A DNA stretch of 64,000 nt, from the NCBI GenBank assembly GCA_017303895.1, contig JAFLBF010000002.1, forward strand, positions 124,001 through 188,000, read 5' to 3'. The notes under the pieces are model-generated. The model made no database searches, was not told where the DNA came from, and worked only from the letters and a program-made list of their open reading frames with translations. How positions within the stretch are numbered: position 1 is the first letter of the stretch; every line of letters begins with the position of its first letter. Source of the stretch: Bacteroidota bacterium (GTDB lineage Bacteria; Bacteroidota; Bacteroidia; 2-12-FULL-35-15). Shown piece after piece: positions 50,810 through 59,632 of this stretch. The position numbers and the translations under genes are program-made.

Positions 50810-51970
50810 ATGATAGCCAAGACCATTTATGGTCTGGAAGAAACCCTTTCGCAGGAATTGCAGCGCTTAGGAGCAAAGGATGTAGAGATACATAACCGTG
50901 CAGTAAGTTTTGTAGGCGACAAAGGTTTTATGTACAAGGCCAATTTGTGCCTAAGAACAGCTTTGAGGGTATTGGTTCCTATTGAGACCATTACGGTGTA
51001 TAATGAAAAATCATTGTATGAGGCCATTCAATCGATCGACTGGGAAAAATACATGGATGTGAATGATACGCTGGCGATTGATACGGTATTGAATTCGGAG
51101 CAGTTTACACACTCTCAATATGTGTCGCAAAAAGCAAAAGATGCGATCGTGGATCAGTTCAGGGCAAAACACAATGTACGTCCGGATGTGGATCTGGATA
51201 AACCGACCATCCGTATCCACCTGCACATTTTTCATGATGTATGTACCGTTTCCCTAGATAGCTCGGGTGAATCGTTACACAAGCGCGGGTATCGCGATAA
51301 AACCAATTTGGCTCCGATCAATGAGGTATTGGCAGCAGGTTTAGTGATATTGAGCGGCTGGGATAAACGCACCAATTTTATTGATCCGATGTGTGGATCG
51401 GGAACCATTTTGATAGAAGCAGCATTGTATGCCAACAATATTCCTCCCGGATATTTTAGAGAAGACTTCGGTTTTATGCGCTGGCATAAATTCATGCCTT
51501 TTGATGAAGAATTGTGGGATACCATTTTTGATGCGGCTGTGAATAAGATCACCAATCATGAACAAAAGATCATTGGTGGTGAACTGTCGCCCAACGTAGC
51601 TAAAAAAGCAAAAGAGAACATCAAACTGGCAAAAGTAGATGATGTGGTAAGTATCCGTAATTGCGATATGAAAGATTTTGAAGTGCCGTCAGGCAGAGGT
51701 GTGGTGATCATCAATCCGCCATATGGAGAGCGCATGGTGAAAGACAATATTGAAGAGCTTTATAAAATGATGGGGGATACCTTCAAGCAAAAATTTGCCG
51801 GATACAATTGCTGGATATTGAGTTCAAACATGGAAGCATTCAAGCATGTTGGTTTACGTCCAACCCGGAAGATCACGTTGTTCAATGGTCAGCTGGAATG
51901 TAAATTTCAAAAATATGAGATCTATGAAGGAACAAAAAAGATCCATAAATTAGAAGGAAGAAAAGATTAG
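50810..51970 (+). CDS. THUMP-domain class I rRNA methyltransferase (RlmL-like)
   Basis: The 386-residue protein (from MIAKTIYGLEETL) has an N-terminal ferredoxin-like and THUMP domain (about 1-165), followed by the Rossmann-type methyltransferase domain (about 170-386). SAM motif I is DPMCGSGTILIEAAL and the catalytic motif NPPYGERM fits base N-methylation on guanine, as in the RlmL half of RlmKL. The RlmK half is absent, as is usual outside proteobacteria. It is probably an rRNA N2-guanine methyltransferase; tRNA specificity is an alternative. Confidence 0.85.
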   Translation: MIAKTIYGLEETLSQELQRLGAKDVEIHNRAVSFVGDKGFMYKANLCLRTALRVLVPIETITVYNEKSLYEAIQSIDWEKYMDVNDTLAIDTVLNSEQFTHSQYVSQKAKDAIVDQFRAKHNVRPDVDLDKPTIRIHLHIFHDVCTVSLDSSGESLHKRGYRDKTNLAPINEVLAAGLVILSGWDKRTNFIDPMCGSGTILIEAALYANNIPPGYFREDFGFMRWHKFMPFDEELWDTIFDAAVNKITNHEQKIIGGELSPNVAKKAKENIKLAKVDDVVSIRNCDMKDFEVPSGRGVVIINPPYGERMVKDNIEELYKMMGDTFKQKFAGYNCWILSSNMEAFKHVGLRPTRKITLFNGQLECKFQKYEIYEGTKKIHKLEGRKD

Positions 51971-52272
51971 TTGTTGGTTTTAAGTTGTTAGTTGTTGGAG
52001 AGTTTTGAGTTGTAGAATTGGAGAGTTGTGGATTAAGTAGGATTGCCCTTGCGGGTGTTATGACCTGCAAGAATCAATGAATAAATCTGTATTCTTAGAT
52101 AGGTATTCGTAATTCGTATATTCGTACAGATTCGTATTCGTAGTTACTAATTCGTATATTTCGTATTGATTCGTAATTCGATTAATTATTCGTAATTCGT
52201 GCAGATTCGTATTCGTAGATAGTAATTCGTATATTTCGTATTGATTCGTAATTCGATTTAAACATTCGTAAC
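51971..52272. repeat. Repeat nest upstream of pfkA
   Basis: This 302-base stretch has no gene. It consists of three families of dispersed repeat: TTGTTGG/TTAGTTGTTG strings (51968-52030), a GTTATG-looped palindrome with arms CTTGCGGGT and ACCTGCAAG (52048-52071), and an ATTCGTA array (52104-52260). The array holds two copies, 52104-52184 and 52188-52260, of a unit with the core GTRCAGATTCGTATTCGTAG. The second copy ends 12 bases before the pfkA ATG, so the pfkA promoter must lie in or near the repeats. Confidence 0.8.
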
Positions 52273-53241
52273 ATGAAAAAGATTGCTGTTTTTACATCAG
52301 GAGGTGATTCCCCGGGTATGAATGCCTGCATTCGTGCTGTGGTGCGAACTGCTATTTATCACAACATGGAAGTGATGGGTATCGTGCATGGATACGATGG
52401 AATGATCAATGATGAATTTATTCCATTGGATGCAAAATCAGTAGCTAATATCATTCACCGTGGTGGTACCATTCTTAAAACGGCTCGTAGTAAAGAGTTT
52501 TTGACGCTGGAAGGTAGAAAAAAAGCATTCGCTAATCTAAAGAAACATGGTGTAGAAGGGGTGATCGTTATTGGTGGTGATGGTTCTTTTAAAGGAGCAT
52601 TGGAATTTTCTAAAGAATGTGATATTCCTTTTGTGGGCTGTCCGGGGACAATTGATAATGACCTGATCGGAACCGACTTTACGATTGGTTATGATACAGC
52701 CATCAATACGGTTGTGGAAGCCGTTGATAAGATCAGAGATACTGCAGAAAGTCATGACCGTTTATTTTTTGTGGAGGTGATGGGGCGCGATGCCGGATTG
52801 ATCGCTTTGCGTGCAGGAATTGGAGTAGGAGCCGAAGCAATACTTATTCCGGAAACAAAAACGGATGTAGAAGAACTGATCAAAAAATTGGAAAGTGGCA
52901 GAAAAAATAAATCTTCAAAAATTATTCTGGTAGCCGAAGGTGATGATGCCGGTGGTGCTTTTAAAATTGCTGAACAGGTAAAACAACGGTTACCTTATTA
53001 TGATACACGTGTTACAGTATTGGGGCATATTCAACGTGGTGGCAGTCCCACAGCAATGGAGCGTGTGAATGCAAGCAGGATGGGTTTTGCAGCTGTAGAA
53101 GCATTGATGAAAAACGAACGAAATATCATGATCGGAATTGTGGACAAACAAATTACCTATACACCTTTCGAACATGCAGTAAAACATATTCAGGAATTAA
53201 ATCCCGACCTGATGCGTATGGTAAATATTTTGTCACTTTAA
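52273..53241 (+). CDS. pfkA: 6-phosphofructokinase (ATP dependent)
   Basis: PfkA phosphorylates fructose 6-phosphate in glycolysis. The 322 residues start MKKIAVFTSGGDSPGMNACIRAVV (ATP-binding glycine loop), with IVIGGDGSFKGA, CPGTIDNDLIGTDFTIGYDTA (catalytic Asp) and VEVMGRDAGLIAL (F6P contact). A bacterial ATP-type PfkA is indicated by the Gly residue in the GGDGS loop rather than the Asp found in PPi-dependent enzymes. Its transcription must start in the repeat-rich region just upstream. Confidence 0.96.
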   Translation: MKKIAVFTSGGDSPGMNACIRAVVRTAIYHNMEVMGIVHGYDGMINDEFIPLDAKSVANIIHRGGTILKTARSKEFLTLEGRKKAFANLKKHGVEGVIVIGGDGSFKGALEFSKECDIPFVGCPGTIDNDLIGTDFTIGYDTAINTVVEAVDKIRDTAESHDRLFFVEVMGRDAGLIALRAGIGVGAEAILIPETKTDVEELIKKLESGRKNKSSKIILVAEGDDAGGAFKIAEQVKQRLPYYDTRVTVLGHIQRGGSPTAMERVNASRMGFAAVEALMKNERNIMIGIVDKQITYTPFEHAVKHIQELNPDLMRMVNILSL

Positions 53242-53285
53242 ACAAATACACACACAATCGTGTTGTAAAGGAAATAAAATTGAAC

Positions 53286-53927
53286 ATGCGTTTTTTAGCT
53301 CTCTTATTCATTGCCCTTATTTTTTCAGGATGCGCTTTGTTTCGTCCTTCACCGGAACGTTTATACAAACGTGCGTTAAAAAATCAACCTTATGATGCAG
53401 TGATCGTTCCCGGAGTGCCTTTCGATGGAAAAGAATGGACCATGGCTATGCGTGGCCGAGTGATCTGGGCCTCCTATCTTGTCAAACAAGGGATCGCTAA
53501 AAATGTGATCTTTTCTGGTGGTGCGGTGTATACACCTTATGTGGAAGCGCGTATCATGGCTTTGTATGCCGAACAGTTGGGCGTTCCTAAGGAAAAAATA
53601 ATTTTGGAAGAAAAGGCTGAGCACAGTACCGAGAATATTTATAATTCATACTGGATCGCCAAAGAAAAAGGATTTACAAAAATTGCGGTGGCAACCGATA
53701 TGTTCCAGTCGAAATTACTAATGGGTTTTACCAATCGCAGATTTAGACTGAAGATCGACCATATTCCATTTGTGGTAGATACCTTAAAAAAGATCCATGA
53801 TGTAAATCCGGTGATCGATCCTACTTCTGCCAAAGTGGAAAATTTCAGATCCATTGTTGAAACTCAATCCAAACGTTACCGCTTCAGAGGTACACGAGGA
53901 AAAAACATCAAATTCCGTAAAGAATAA
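53286..53927 (+). CDS. DUF218 (SanA/ElyC/YdcF) membrane-anchored protein
   Basis: From ATG 53286 the protein has 213 residues starting MRFLALLFIALIFSGCALFRPSP, a lipoprotein-like signal (FSGC). A TTG at 53280 in the same frame is an alternative start two codons earlier. The DUF218 domain follows, with YDAVIVPGVPFDGKEW, RGRVIWASYLVKQG, VIFSGGAV and a late STENIYNSYWIAKEKG plus VATDMFQSKLL pattern. Relatives (ElyC, SanA) affect envelope integrity and cell-wall lipid carriers; no catalytic role is established. It follows pfkA with a 44-base gap. Confidence 0.82.
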   Translation: MRFLALLFIALIFSGCALFRPSPERLYKRALKNQPYDAVIVPGVPFDGKEWTMAMRGRVIWASYLVKQGIAKNVIFSGGAVYTPYVEARIMALYAEQLGVPKEKIILEEKAEHSTENIYNSYWIAKEKGFTKIAVATDMFQSKLLMGFTNRRFRLKIDHIPFVVDTLKKIHDVNPVIDPTSAKVENFRSIVETQSKRYRFRGTRGKNIKFRKE

Positions 53928-53966
53928 TTGTGCGTAAATTATTGACCGTTCATTCGTGCGGTTTGG

Positions 53967-53974
53967 TATATTTG
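53967..53974 (+). promoter_or_regulatory. -7 promoter element for priA
   Basis: TATATTTG ends 4 bases before the priA ATG at 53979, again implying a leaderless transcript. A TTG at 53942-53944 is 22 bases upstream, slightly further than the usual spacing. Confidence 0.55.
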
Positions 53975-53978
53975 CGTT

Positions 53979-56498
53979 ATGAGTCGTGTTACCCTCTTTG
54001 TTGATGTCATTCTGCCCCTTTCGGTTCCCAATCTATACACGTATCGTGTGCCTTATGATTGGAACGATTCTATTGCTGTGGGACAAAGAGTGGTGGTGCA
54101 ATTTGGTAAAGGGAAATTGTACTCTGCTCTTGTCAGAAGAGTGCACGAAGTGCCACCGAAACAATATGCTGCTAAATACATAGAATCTATTCTGGATGAA
54201 TTTCCGGTTGTGAATGAAAAGCAATTTGCATTGTGGGAATGGATGTCGGGATATTACATGTGTACGATTGGTGATGTGATGATCGCAGCTTTGCCGGGCG
54301 GACTTCGTTTGTCGAGCGAAACAAAATTGATCCTGCATCAGGATTACAAAGAAAAATTACCTGTCACCGATCTTTCTGATAAAGAGTTTTTAATACTCGA
54401 TGCACTGGAGTTGCGCGATGTGCTTTCCTTGAATGATGTTTCTGCGATTGTTGAACAAAAAACAGTATATCCCTTGATCAAATCCATGATCGAAAAAGGG
54501 ATCGTGGTGATACAGGAGGAATTGAAAGAACGTTACAAACCTAAAATTGAAACCTTTGTTGCTTTAGCCGGTGCATACGATTCAGAAGAACAATTGAAAA
54601 TATTGTTCGATCAGTTGGAGAAGAAAGCAGGAAAACAATTGGATGTGTTGATGGCTTTTATCAAGTTGTCGGAACGGTATTCGAAAAACAAAAAAGAGGT
54701 CAAGAAAAAAGATATTGTTAAAATGGTGGATGGTGCGGATGCTGCCATCAAAGGATTAGTGAAAAAAAATGTGCTGGAGTTATATGAAGCAGAAGTAGGA
54801 CGATTAACGGCTTTCGAGAATGAGAATAAAGTGACTCAACTCAACGATATTCAGCAACAAACATTTGATCTGATCAACAAGCAATACATTGAGGGAAAAA
54901 AGGTGGCGCTTTTGCACGGTGTTACTTCCAGCGGAAAAACAGAGATCTATGTAAAAATGATCGAAGAGGTGTTGGCTGAAGGGAAGCAAGTATTATACCT
55001 TTTGCCGGAGATCGCACTTACTACTCAGATCATAAATCGTTTAAAAAAATATTTTGGTGAGGCGGTAGGCGTGTATCACAGTAAATTCAATGAAAATGAA
55101 CGTGTGGAGGTGTGGAAGAATGTGATCAATGCTTCTAATGAAAAAAGATCAACAGCGAATAGCCAACAACCAACAACCAACATTCAACTCATCATTGGTG
55201 CCCGTTCAGCATTGTTTTTGCCATTTGATAATTTAGGATTGATCATAGTGGACGAAGAACACGATTCTTCCTTTAAACAGTATGATCCTGCTCCACGATA
55301 CAATGCCCGTGATTCAGCAATATTTTTAGCACATATTCATAAAGCGAAAACATTATTAGGTTCTGCTACACCAAGTGTTGAAAGTTGTTTTAATGCACAA
55401 GAAGGCAAGTATGGATTTGCAGAGATGAAGCAACGTTTTGGAGGGATTCAAATGCCGGAGATCTTGATCGCAGATGTAAAAGAAGCGAGCAAACGAAAAG
55501 AAATGAAATCACATTTTTCTCCTATGTTGCTGGATCATATCGCTTTGGCTTTGCAGAATAAAGAGCAGGTGATCTTATTTCAAAACAGAAGAGGTTTTGC
55601 ACCTCAGTTAGAATGTGATATGTGTGCCTGGGTACCGCAGTGTACCAATTGCGATGTTAGTTTAACGTATCATAAAAATACCAATCAGTTACGTTGCCAT
55701 TATTGCGGCTATTCGGTAAAACCTCCAACTAAATGTGCAGCTTGTGGCGATACGAATATCAAGATGAAAGGTTTTGGTACCGAAAAGATAGAGGAGGAGC
55801 TGGCTATTTTTTATCCTGCTGCAAAAATTGCCCGCATGGATCTGGATACTACTCGTAGTAAATTTGCACATCAGCACATCATTCAGGATTTTGAAGATGG
55901 GAATATTGATATTCTGGTCGGAACGCAAATGGTTACCAAAGGTTTGGATTTTGATAATGTAAGTATGGTCGGGATCTTGAATGCAGATAGCATGTTGAAC
56001 TTCCCCGATTTTAGAGCATTTGAAAGAAGTTATCAATTGATGGCACAAGTGTCGGGTAGAGCAGGAAGAAAAAATAAAAGAGGAAAGGTGATCATTCAAA
56101 CGCATAATCCGGATCATAGTATCATTCAGAATGTCTGGAATAATGATTATTTGTCGATGTACACGAACCAATTGTTAGACAGAAAAAATTTCCATTATCC
56201 TCCTTATTATCGTTTGATCGAGATCACACTTATTCATAAAGATCTTGATCTGGTGAATGCTTCTTCCAAATTTTTGGCCGATCAGTTGAAACTGCATTTT
56301 GCGAAAAGAGTGTTAGGGCCTGAGTTTCCTCTGGTATCGAGAATAAGGAATTTATATCATAAAAATATTTTGTTGAAAGTTGAAAGAGAAGCATCGGTTG
56401 TTCAGGTAAAAAAGATCCTGAATGAAATGATCACGATGTTTAAGAATGATACAACATTCAAACCGGTTCGTATTCAATTGGATGTAGATCCAATGTAA
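53979..56498 (+). CDS. priA: Primosomal replication-restart helicase PriA
   Basis: PriA reloads the replisome at stalled forks. The 839 residues have an N-terminal DNA-binding domain (1-200), the Walker A GVTSSGKTE near 313, DEEHD in the Walker B motif near 424, and zinc-binding Cys pairs between about 546 and 592 (CDMCAWVPQCTNC, CHYCGY, CAACGD), then helicase motifs LVGTQMVTKGLDF and QVSGRAGR. An extra run S-T-A-N-S-Q-Q-P-T-T-N between residues about 389 and 400, just before IQLIIGARSALFLP, is encoded by a CCAACAACCAACAACCAAC repeat. Confidence 0.95.
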   Translation: MSRVTLFVDVILPLSVPNLYTYRVPYDWNDSIAVGQRVVVQFGKGKLYSALVRRVHEVPPKQYAAKYIESILDEFPVVNEKQFALWEWMSGYYMCTIGDVMIAALPGGLRLSSETKLILHQDYKEKLPVTDLSDKEFLILDALELRDVLSLNDVSAIVEQKTVYPLIKSMIEKGIVVIQEELKERYKPKIETFVALAGAYDSEEQLKILFDQLEKKAGKQLDVLMAFIKLSERYSKNKKEVKKKDIVKMVDGADAAIKGLVKKNVLELYEAEVGRLTAFENENKVTQLNDIQQQTFDLINKQYIEGKKVALLHGVTSSGKTEIYVKMIEEVLAEGKQVLYLLPEIALTTQIINRLKKYFGEAVGVYHSKFNENERVEVWKNVINASNEKRSTANSQQPTTNIQLIIGARSALFLPFDNLGLIIVDEEHDSSFKQYDPAPRYNARDSAIFLAHIHKAKTLLGSATPSVESCFNAQEGKYGFAEMKQRFGGIQMPEILIADVKEASKRKEMKSHFSPMLLDHIALALQNKEQVILFQNRRGFAPQLECDMCAWVPQCTNCDVSLTYHKNTNQLRCHYCGYSVKPPTKCAACGDTNIKMKGFGTEKIEEELAIFYPAAKIARMDLDTTRSKFAHQHIIQDFEDGNIDILVGTQMVTKGLDFDNVSMVGILNADSMLNFPDFRAFERSYQLMAQVSGRAGRKNKRGKVIIQTHNPDHSIIQNVWNNDYLSMYTNQLLDRKNFHYPPYYRLIEITLIHKDLDLVNASSKFLADQLKLHFAKRVLGPEFPLVSRIRNLYHKNILLKVEREASVVQVKKILNEMITMFKNDTTFKPVRIQLDVDPM
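55163..55181 (+). repeat. In-frame CCAACAA repeat within priA
   Basis: Nineteen bases CCAACAACCAACAACCAAC encode T-Q/N-rich residues in a position where PriA proteins usually have a short loop. The complement GTTGGTTGTTGG matches the TTGTTGG family seen upstream of pfkA. Confidence 0.6.
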
Positions 56499-56506
56499 AA
56501 GAACAA

Positions 56507-56527
56507 GGCAATCTTTTACCGATTGCC
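56507..56527. terminator. Weak hairpin between priA and gldM
   Basis: A 7-bp stem GGCAATC/GATTGCC with a 7-base loop lies between the two convergent stop codons. The downstream plus-strand sequence is not T-rich, so plus-strand termination is uncertain; the minus strand continues TTGTTCTTTT. Confidence 0.45.
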
Positions 56528-56550
56528 CTGCTCCATTCACATCACCCCAC

Positions 56551-58146
56551 TCAATTTACTTTTACCGTTAAAGCTCCTAGTTTGTTAGGTTGTCCATCAG
56601 GTCCTACTCCGATAATGTTCTCAAAATATACTTTACTTCCTCTCTTTAATGATTTGTAAATCGTTTTCAGTTGATCCGAGATATTGTTCCCTGATATATT
56701 GACACTGCCAATCACACCATTTGTAAGATACGACATGGTAAAGGAAGTAACTTTGCATGTTGCCTGATAGGGGAAATTGTCGTAATAGGCTTCAAGTGTG
56801 GTCTTGGAGTCAAATTCTCCTTTACTCATACTCCCTTCCGAAGTAATATTACCTAGTTTTGCAACAGGTTTCGGAATGCGTTTGATACGTAAGGTCATTG
56901 TTCCCATATTTCTTTTCTCGCCATTTTCCATATTCGCGATCACATTTACATTGGCTACTCCATCACCGGTTGGTATCAGATTAAACTGTCCGTTTCCCAA
57001 ATTGACCAATGTTGCATTGGTTGCCGATACGCTTAGTCGTTCTGTGGGGATGCCCGGCACGGAGACTGAGATCGGATTATCGAGGCCACGGTAAACAACA
57101 TTCATTTTTTCAACTGCAACTGTTAATGCCGGCTTTGCAACAATGTATTCCGATTTAAATGGGAACTGCATTTCTTTTCCTTTGGGTGATGTCATTTTGA
57201 TCACACCTGAATAACTGACAATTCCTTCTTTATTTGTTTTAACTGTGTATTTTCCCATTCCTTTTTGTGTTTCCACTTTATTAGGTGTTGTCGAAAAGCT
57301 TTTAGTGCTTTCATTGTAATCGCCAACCAATACTTCTGGATCTTTTGTTTTGCTGAACGCAGCAACGAACAGGTCGGCTTTGTATTCTTCGCCTAATAGT
57401 ACATAATTACTTTGAGCGATCACCTTTGCGGCAACAGTGTCAAATTTTAAATTGCCATCATCTACTTCTTTTAATAGATAGTCCACAACAGTTGATTCTG
57501 CATTTTTAACATCGTTCTTTAGTTTTGATAATATCGTGAGACTGGCAACAAGAGGACGGTGATAAAAGTTATACATCTCCCAGTTTTCATTGTTCTCCGA
57601 TGCTTTAGGGTCATCGGTGTTGATATCGATGCTTACCTTTTTTTGATCTTCCGGTGCAATGTAAGCGCTGATAGTTTTCTTAAATTCATTTAACTTGTTC
57701 TTTAACTCACGTGATGCTCCTTTGCTGCCATCTTCGGAATCTCCGATCAAAATGTTGGTGGGTGTGTCGTAATTATCTTTGCTGGAGATGTTTGCCATTT
57801 GAATCGTATCGGCAATGTCGGCTGAAATACCATCTGTTTCTTTGATCAATTGTTTTTGAAGCTGATCGATATAGGAAAATAGTTCTGCCGATCGTTTTTT
57901 TACATCTTGTGCTTTTTGCCAGTTGGGCTGCACTTTTACAGGATCGACAGATTTAGCCAGATCAAATTGTGCATAGAGGTTTTCGTTCCTGTCGATAAAG
58001 TTAAGGTTGGTATTTTGTAAACCTTTATCTACTACAATAAATGCATCCAGTATGTCTTTTGATACATTCAGAGCTAATAATGCGGTGAGTACTAAGTACA
58101 TCATTCCGATCATTTTTTGGCGGGGAGTTTCTTTTGCTGAAGCCAT
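56551..58146 (-). CDS. gldM: GldM-like gliding motility / T9SS motor protein
   Basis: GldM with GldL forms the proton-motive-force-driven motor of T9SS, spanning the inner membrane and periplasm. The 531 residues begin MASAKETPRQKMIGMMYLVL, then one hydrophobic helix (about 13-30) followed by LNVSKDILDAFIVVDKGLQNTN, the signature of GldM/PorM. The rest, four strand-rich periplasmic domains, ends LGALTVKVN. It is alone: no gldK, gldL or gldN gene is visible on either side. The gene faces priA and is preceded by a terminator. Confidence 0.9.
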   Translation of the reverse strand: MASAKETPRQKMIGMMYLVLTALLALNVSKDILDAFIVVDKGLQNTNLNFIDRNENLYAQFDLAKSVDPVKVQPNWQKAQDVKKRSAELFSYIDQLQKQLIKETDGISADIADTIQMANISSKDNYDTPTNILIGDSEDGSKGASRELKNKLNEFKKTISAYIAPEDQKKVSIDINTDDPKASENNENWEMYNFYHRPLVASLTILSKLKNDVKNAESTVVDYLLKEVDDGNLKFDTVAAKVIAQSNYVLLGEEYKADLFVAAFSKTKDPEVLVGDYNESTKSFSTTPNKVETQKGMGKYTVKTNKEGIVSYSGVIKMTSPKGKEMQFPFKSEYIVAKPALTVAVEKMNVVYRGLDNPISVSVPGIPTERLSVSATNATLVNLGNGQFNLIPTGDGVANVNVIANMENGEKRNMGTMTLRIKRIPKPVAKLGNITSEGSMSKGEFDSKTTLEAYYDNFPYQATCKVTSFTMSYLTNGVIGSVNISGNNISDQLKTIYKSLKRGSKVYFENIIGVGPDGQPNKLGALTVKVN

Positions 58147-58219
58147 AGTTTTGAGGTTTTAGGGTGGATACTTTTAACCTCATAATTCAGGGATCAATAA
58201 AAAGATACAGAGGAAACAA

Positions 58220-58249
58220 AAAAAGCGCAAAATTTTTTTTGCCCTTTTT
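58220..58249 (-). terminator. Terminator after the amidase gene
   Basis: Arms AAAAAGGGCAAAA and TTTTGCGCTTTTT pair on the minus strand (12 of 13 positions), 15 bases past the amidase stop at 58265, with a U run. Confidence 0.75.
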
Positions 58250-58264
58250 CAGGTATAACTTTTT

Positions 58265-59560
58265 TTAGTTTACATTTTTTGTGGTGATGTAATCCCAAAT
58301 CCCTTTGTAATAAGCTTCTGCTACTTCTTTTATTCGTTCATTCTTTGTTTTGTCAGACTCTTTGTTTAATGCTTTACATTCATTGATGTTGTCCTGATAC
58401 AATGTTTCGCCATACACCAATGGACCATGAATGTAGCGTGTAAGTTGTAAATTCCGGCAATAAACCCCTTTTTGTGGTGTGCTCAAGCATCCTTCTCTCA
58501 AGTATTTTGCATCATTTGGTCCGGCAGTCTTCACTTTTAGTACCGACTCAAATTGCGAAGTAACGGCACCACTCAGTTGGATGGATTCTTCTATGTCATT
58601 GCTGACGATCATGCGTAAAAATTCAAAACGCTTTTCTCGTGAAGAAAGATCACCCGGCATAAATGCACCTCCTATAAAGGTCATGTTGTAATTTTTGTTT
58701 CCGGGCTTTTTCCAACCAAGGTTGGTTTCATCCACATTGAAATGAATGATGACAGTAAAGTCAGGATCAAACTCGTTAATAAGGTCGGCACGTTTGGCTA
58801 ATTCGATATCTTTAAATAACAGGAATTTTTTTCTTTTGTCGTATTGACTGCTCAGCATTTGATTTTTCTTTTCAGTCGAAAGTTTTCCTGCTTTAAAAAG
58901 TTCTTCTACTTTGTTTTTATAATCATCTTTTAGCCATTGATCAAATGTTTTTCCAAAGGCTGTATATCCGTTTTGTTTTCGTGTAAGAAATACCGTGGCA
59001 CCATCCGCTTCCAGTTTCTCTTTTAATAATGTTGCTGTTGCGAAAGTAAGCATGCCTTCAGCTATCTGAATAGAATCGGGCAAACCGTTTACACTATCTT
59101 TTTTAAAGGAAAGAAATTTCATTTCAGTTTTCCCCATTTCAAAGTCGCCTGCCACATGTCCCGGATCGATCGCTATTTTGAGTCCACTTAATTTTTTGAG
59201 ATGACTATATGCAGGCTGTTGTGTTGATTCGCTTTTCTGATCACAGGACAATTGACTGTGTTTTTTTGAAGCGAAATAGGTCGCATCTTTTCCTGATCGC
59301 AAGCATTTGTTAAACTCGGCAAACTGTTGCCACTTGATCTTAAATTCTACTGAATCTTTTAATTTGTCTATCGGTGAAGCATATACCTTTACTCCTTCCT
59401 TGTCAATTTTGTAGAAATTGGACAATTGTTTTTCTCTATCAAGATATTTGATCACCTTTTGGTTGTAATAATTGATCTTATATTGATGCAATGTGTCTTG
59501 TGAAAATGCAAGGTTACCTGTAATGAAGATTGAAAGGATTAAAATGCAATATTGTTTCAT
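58265..59560 (-). CDS. N-acetylmuramoyl-L-alanine amidase (Amidase_3-like)
   Basis: From ATG 59560 the protein has 431 residues with a signal peptide (MKQYCILILSIFITGNLAFS). The zinc amidase fold starts at LKIAIDPGHVAG (His of the Zn site), with the second ligand Glu probably in IAEGMLTFATATLLKEKLEADG and the late His in PDFTVIIHFNVDETN. The segments TVFLTRKQNGYTAFGKTFD and AKRADLINEFDPD between them are characteristic of Amidase_3. It is therefore predicted to cut the stem peptide from MurNAc in the periplasm. No SH3 or LysM domain is visible. It is transcribed toward gldM. Confidence 0.85.
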   Translation of the reverse strand: MKQYCILILSIFITGNLAFSQDTLHQYKINYYNQKVIKYLDREKQLSNFYKIDKEGVKVYASPIDKLKDSVEFKIKWQQFAEFNKCLRSGKDATYFASKKHSQLSCDQKSESTQQPAYSHLKKLSGLKIAIDPGHVAGDFEMGKTEMKFLSFKKDSVNGLPDSIQIAEGMLTFATATLLKEKLEADGATVFLTRKQNGYTAFGKTFDQWLKDDYKNKVEELFKAGKLSTEKKNQMLSSQYDKRKKFLLFKDIELAKRADLINEFDPDFTVIIHFNVDETNLGWKKPGNKNYNMTFIGGAFMPGDLSSREKRFEFLRMIVSNDIEESIQLSGAVTSQFESVLKVKTAGPNDAKYLREGCLSTPQKGVYCRNLQLTRYIHGPLVYGETLYQDNINECKALNKESDKTKNERIKEVAEAYYKGIWDYITTKNVN

Positions 59561-59620
59561 TTGAAAGCCGGCTGATATCTGTTCCAAAAATAAGGAATAA
59601 TGCTTCCCGGATAATTTGTT

Positions 59621-59628
59621 TAATTTTG
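59621..59628 (+). promoter_or_regulatory. -7 promoter element for arfB
   Basis: TAATTTTG (TAnnTTTG) ends 4 bases before the arfB ATG at 59633, consistent with a leaderless message. Confidence 0.5.
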
Positions 59629-59632
59629 TTTT

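Noticed and set aside
52104-52260. Possible CRISPR array or replication iterons at ATTCGTA repeats
   Set aside because: There are only two long imperfect copies without unique spacers and no cas genes or replication initiator nearby.
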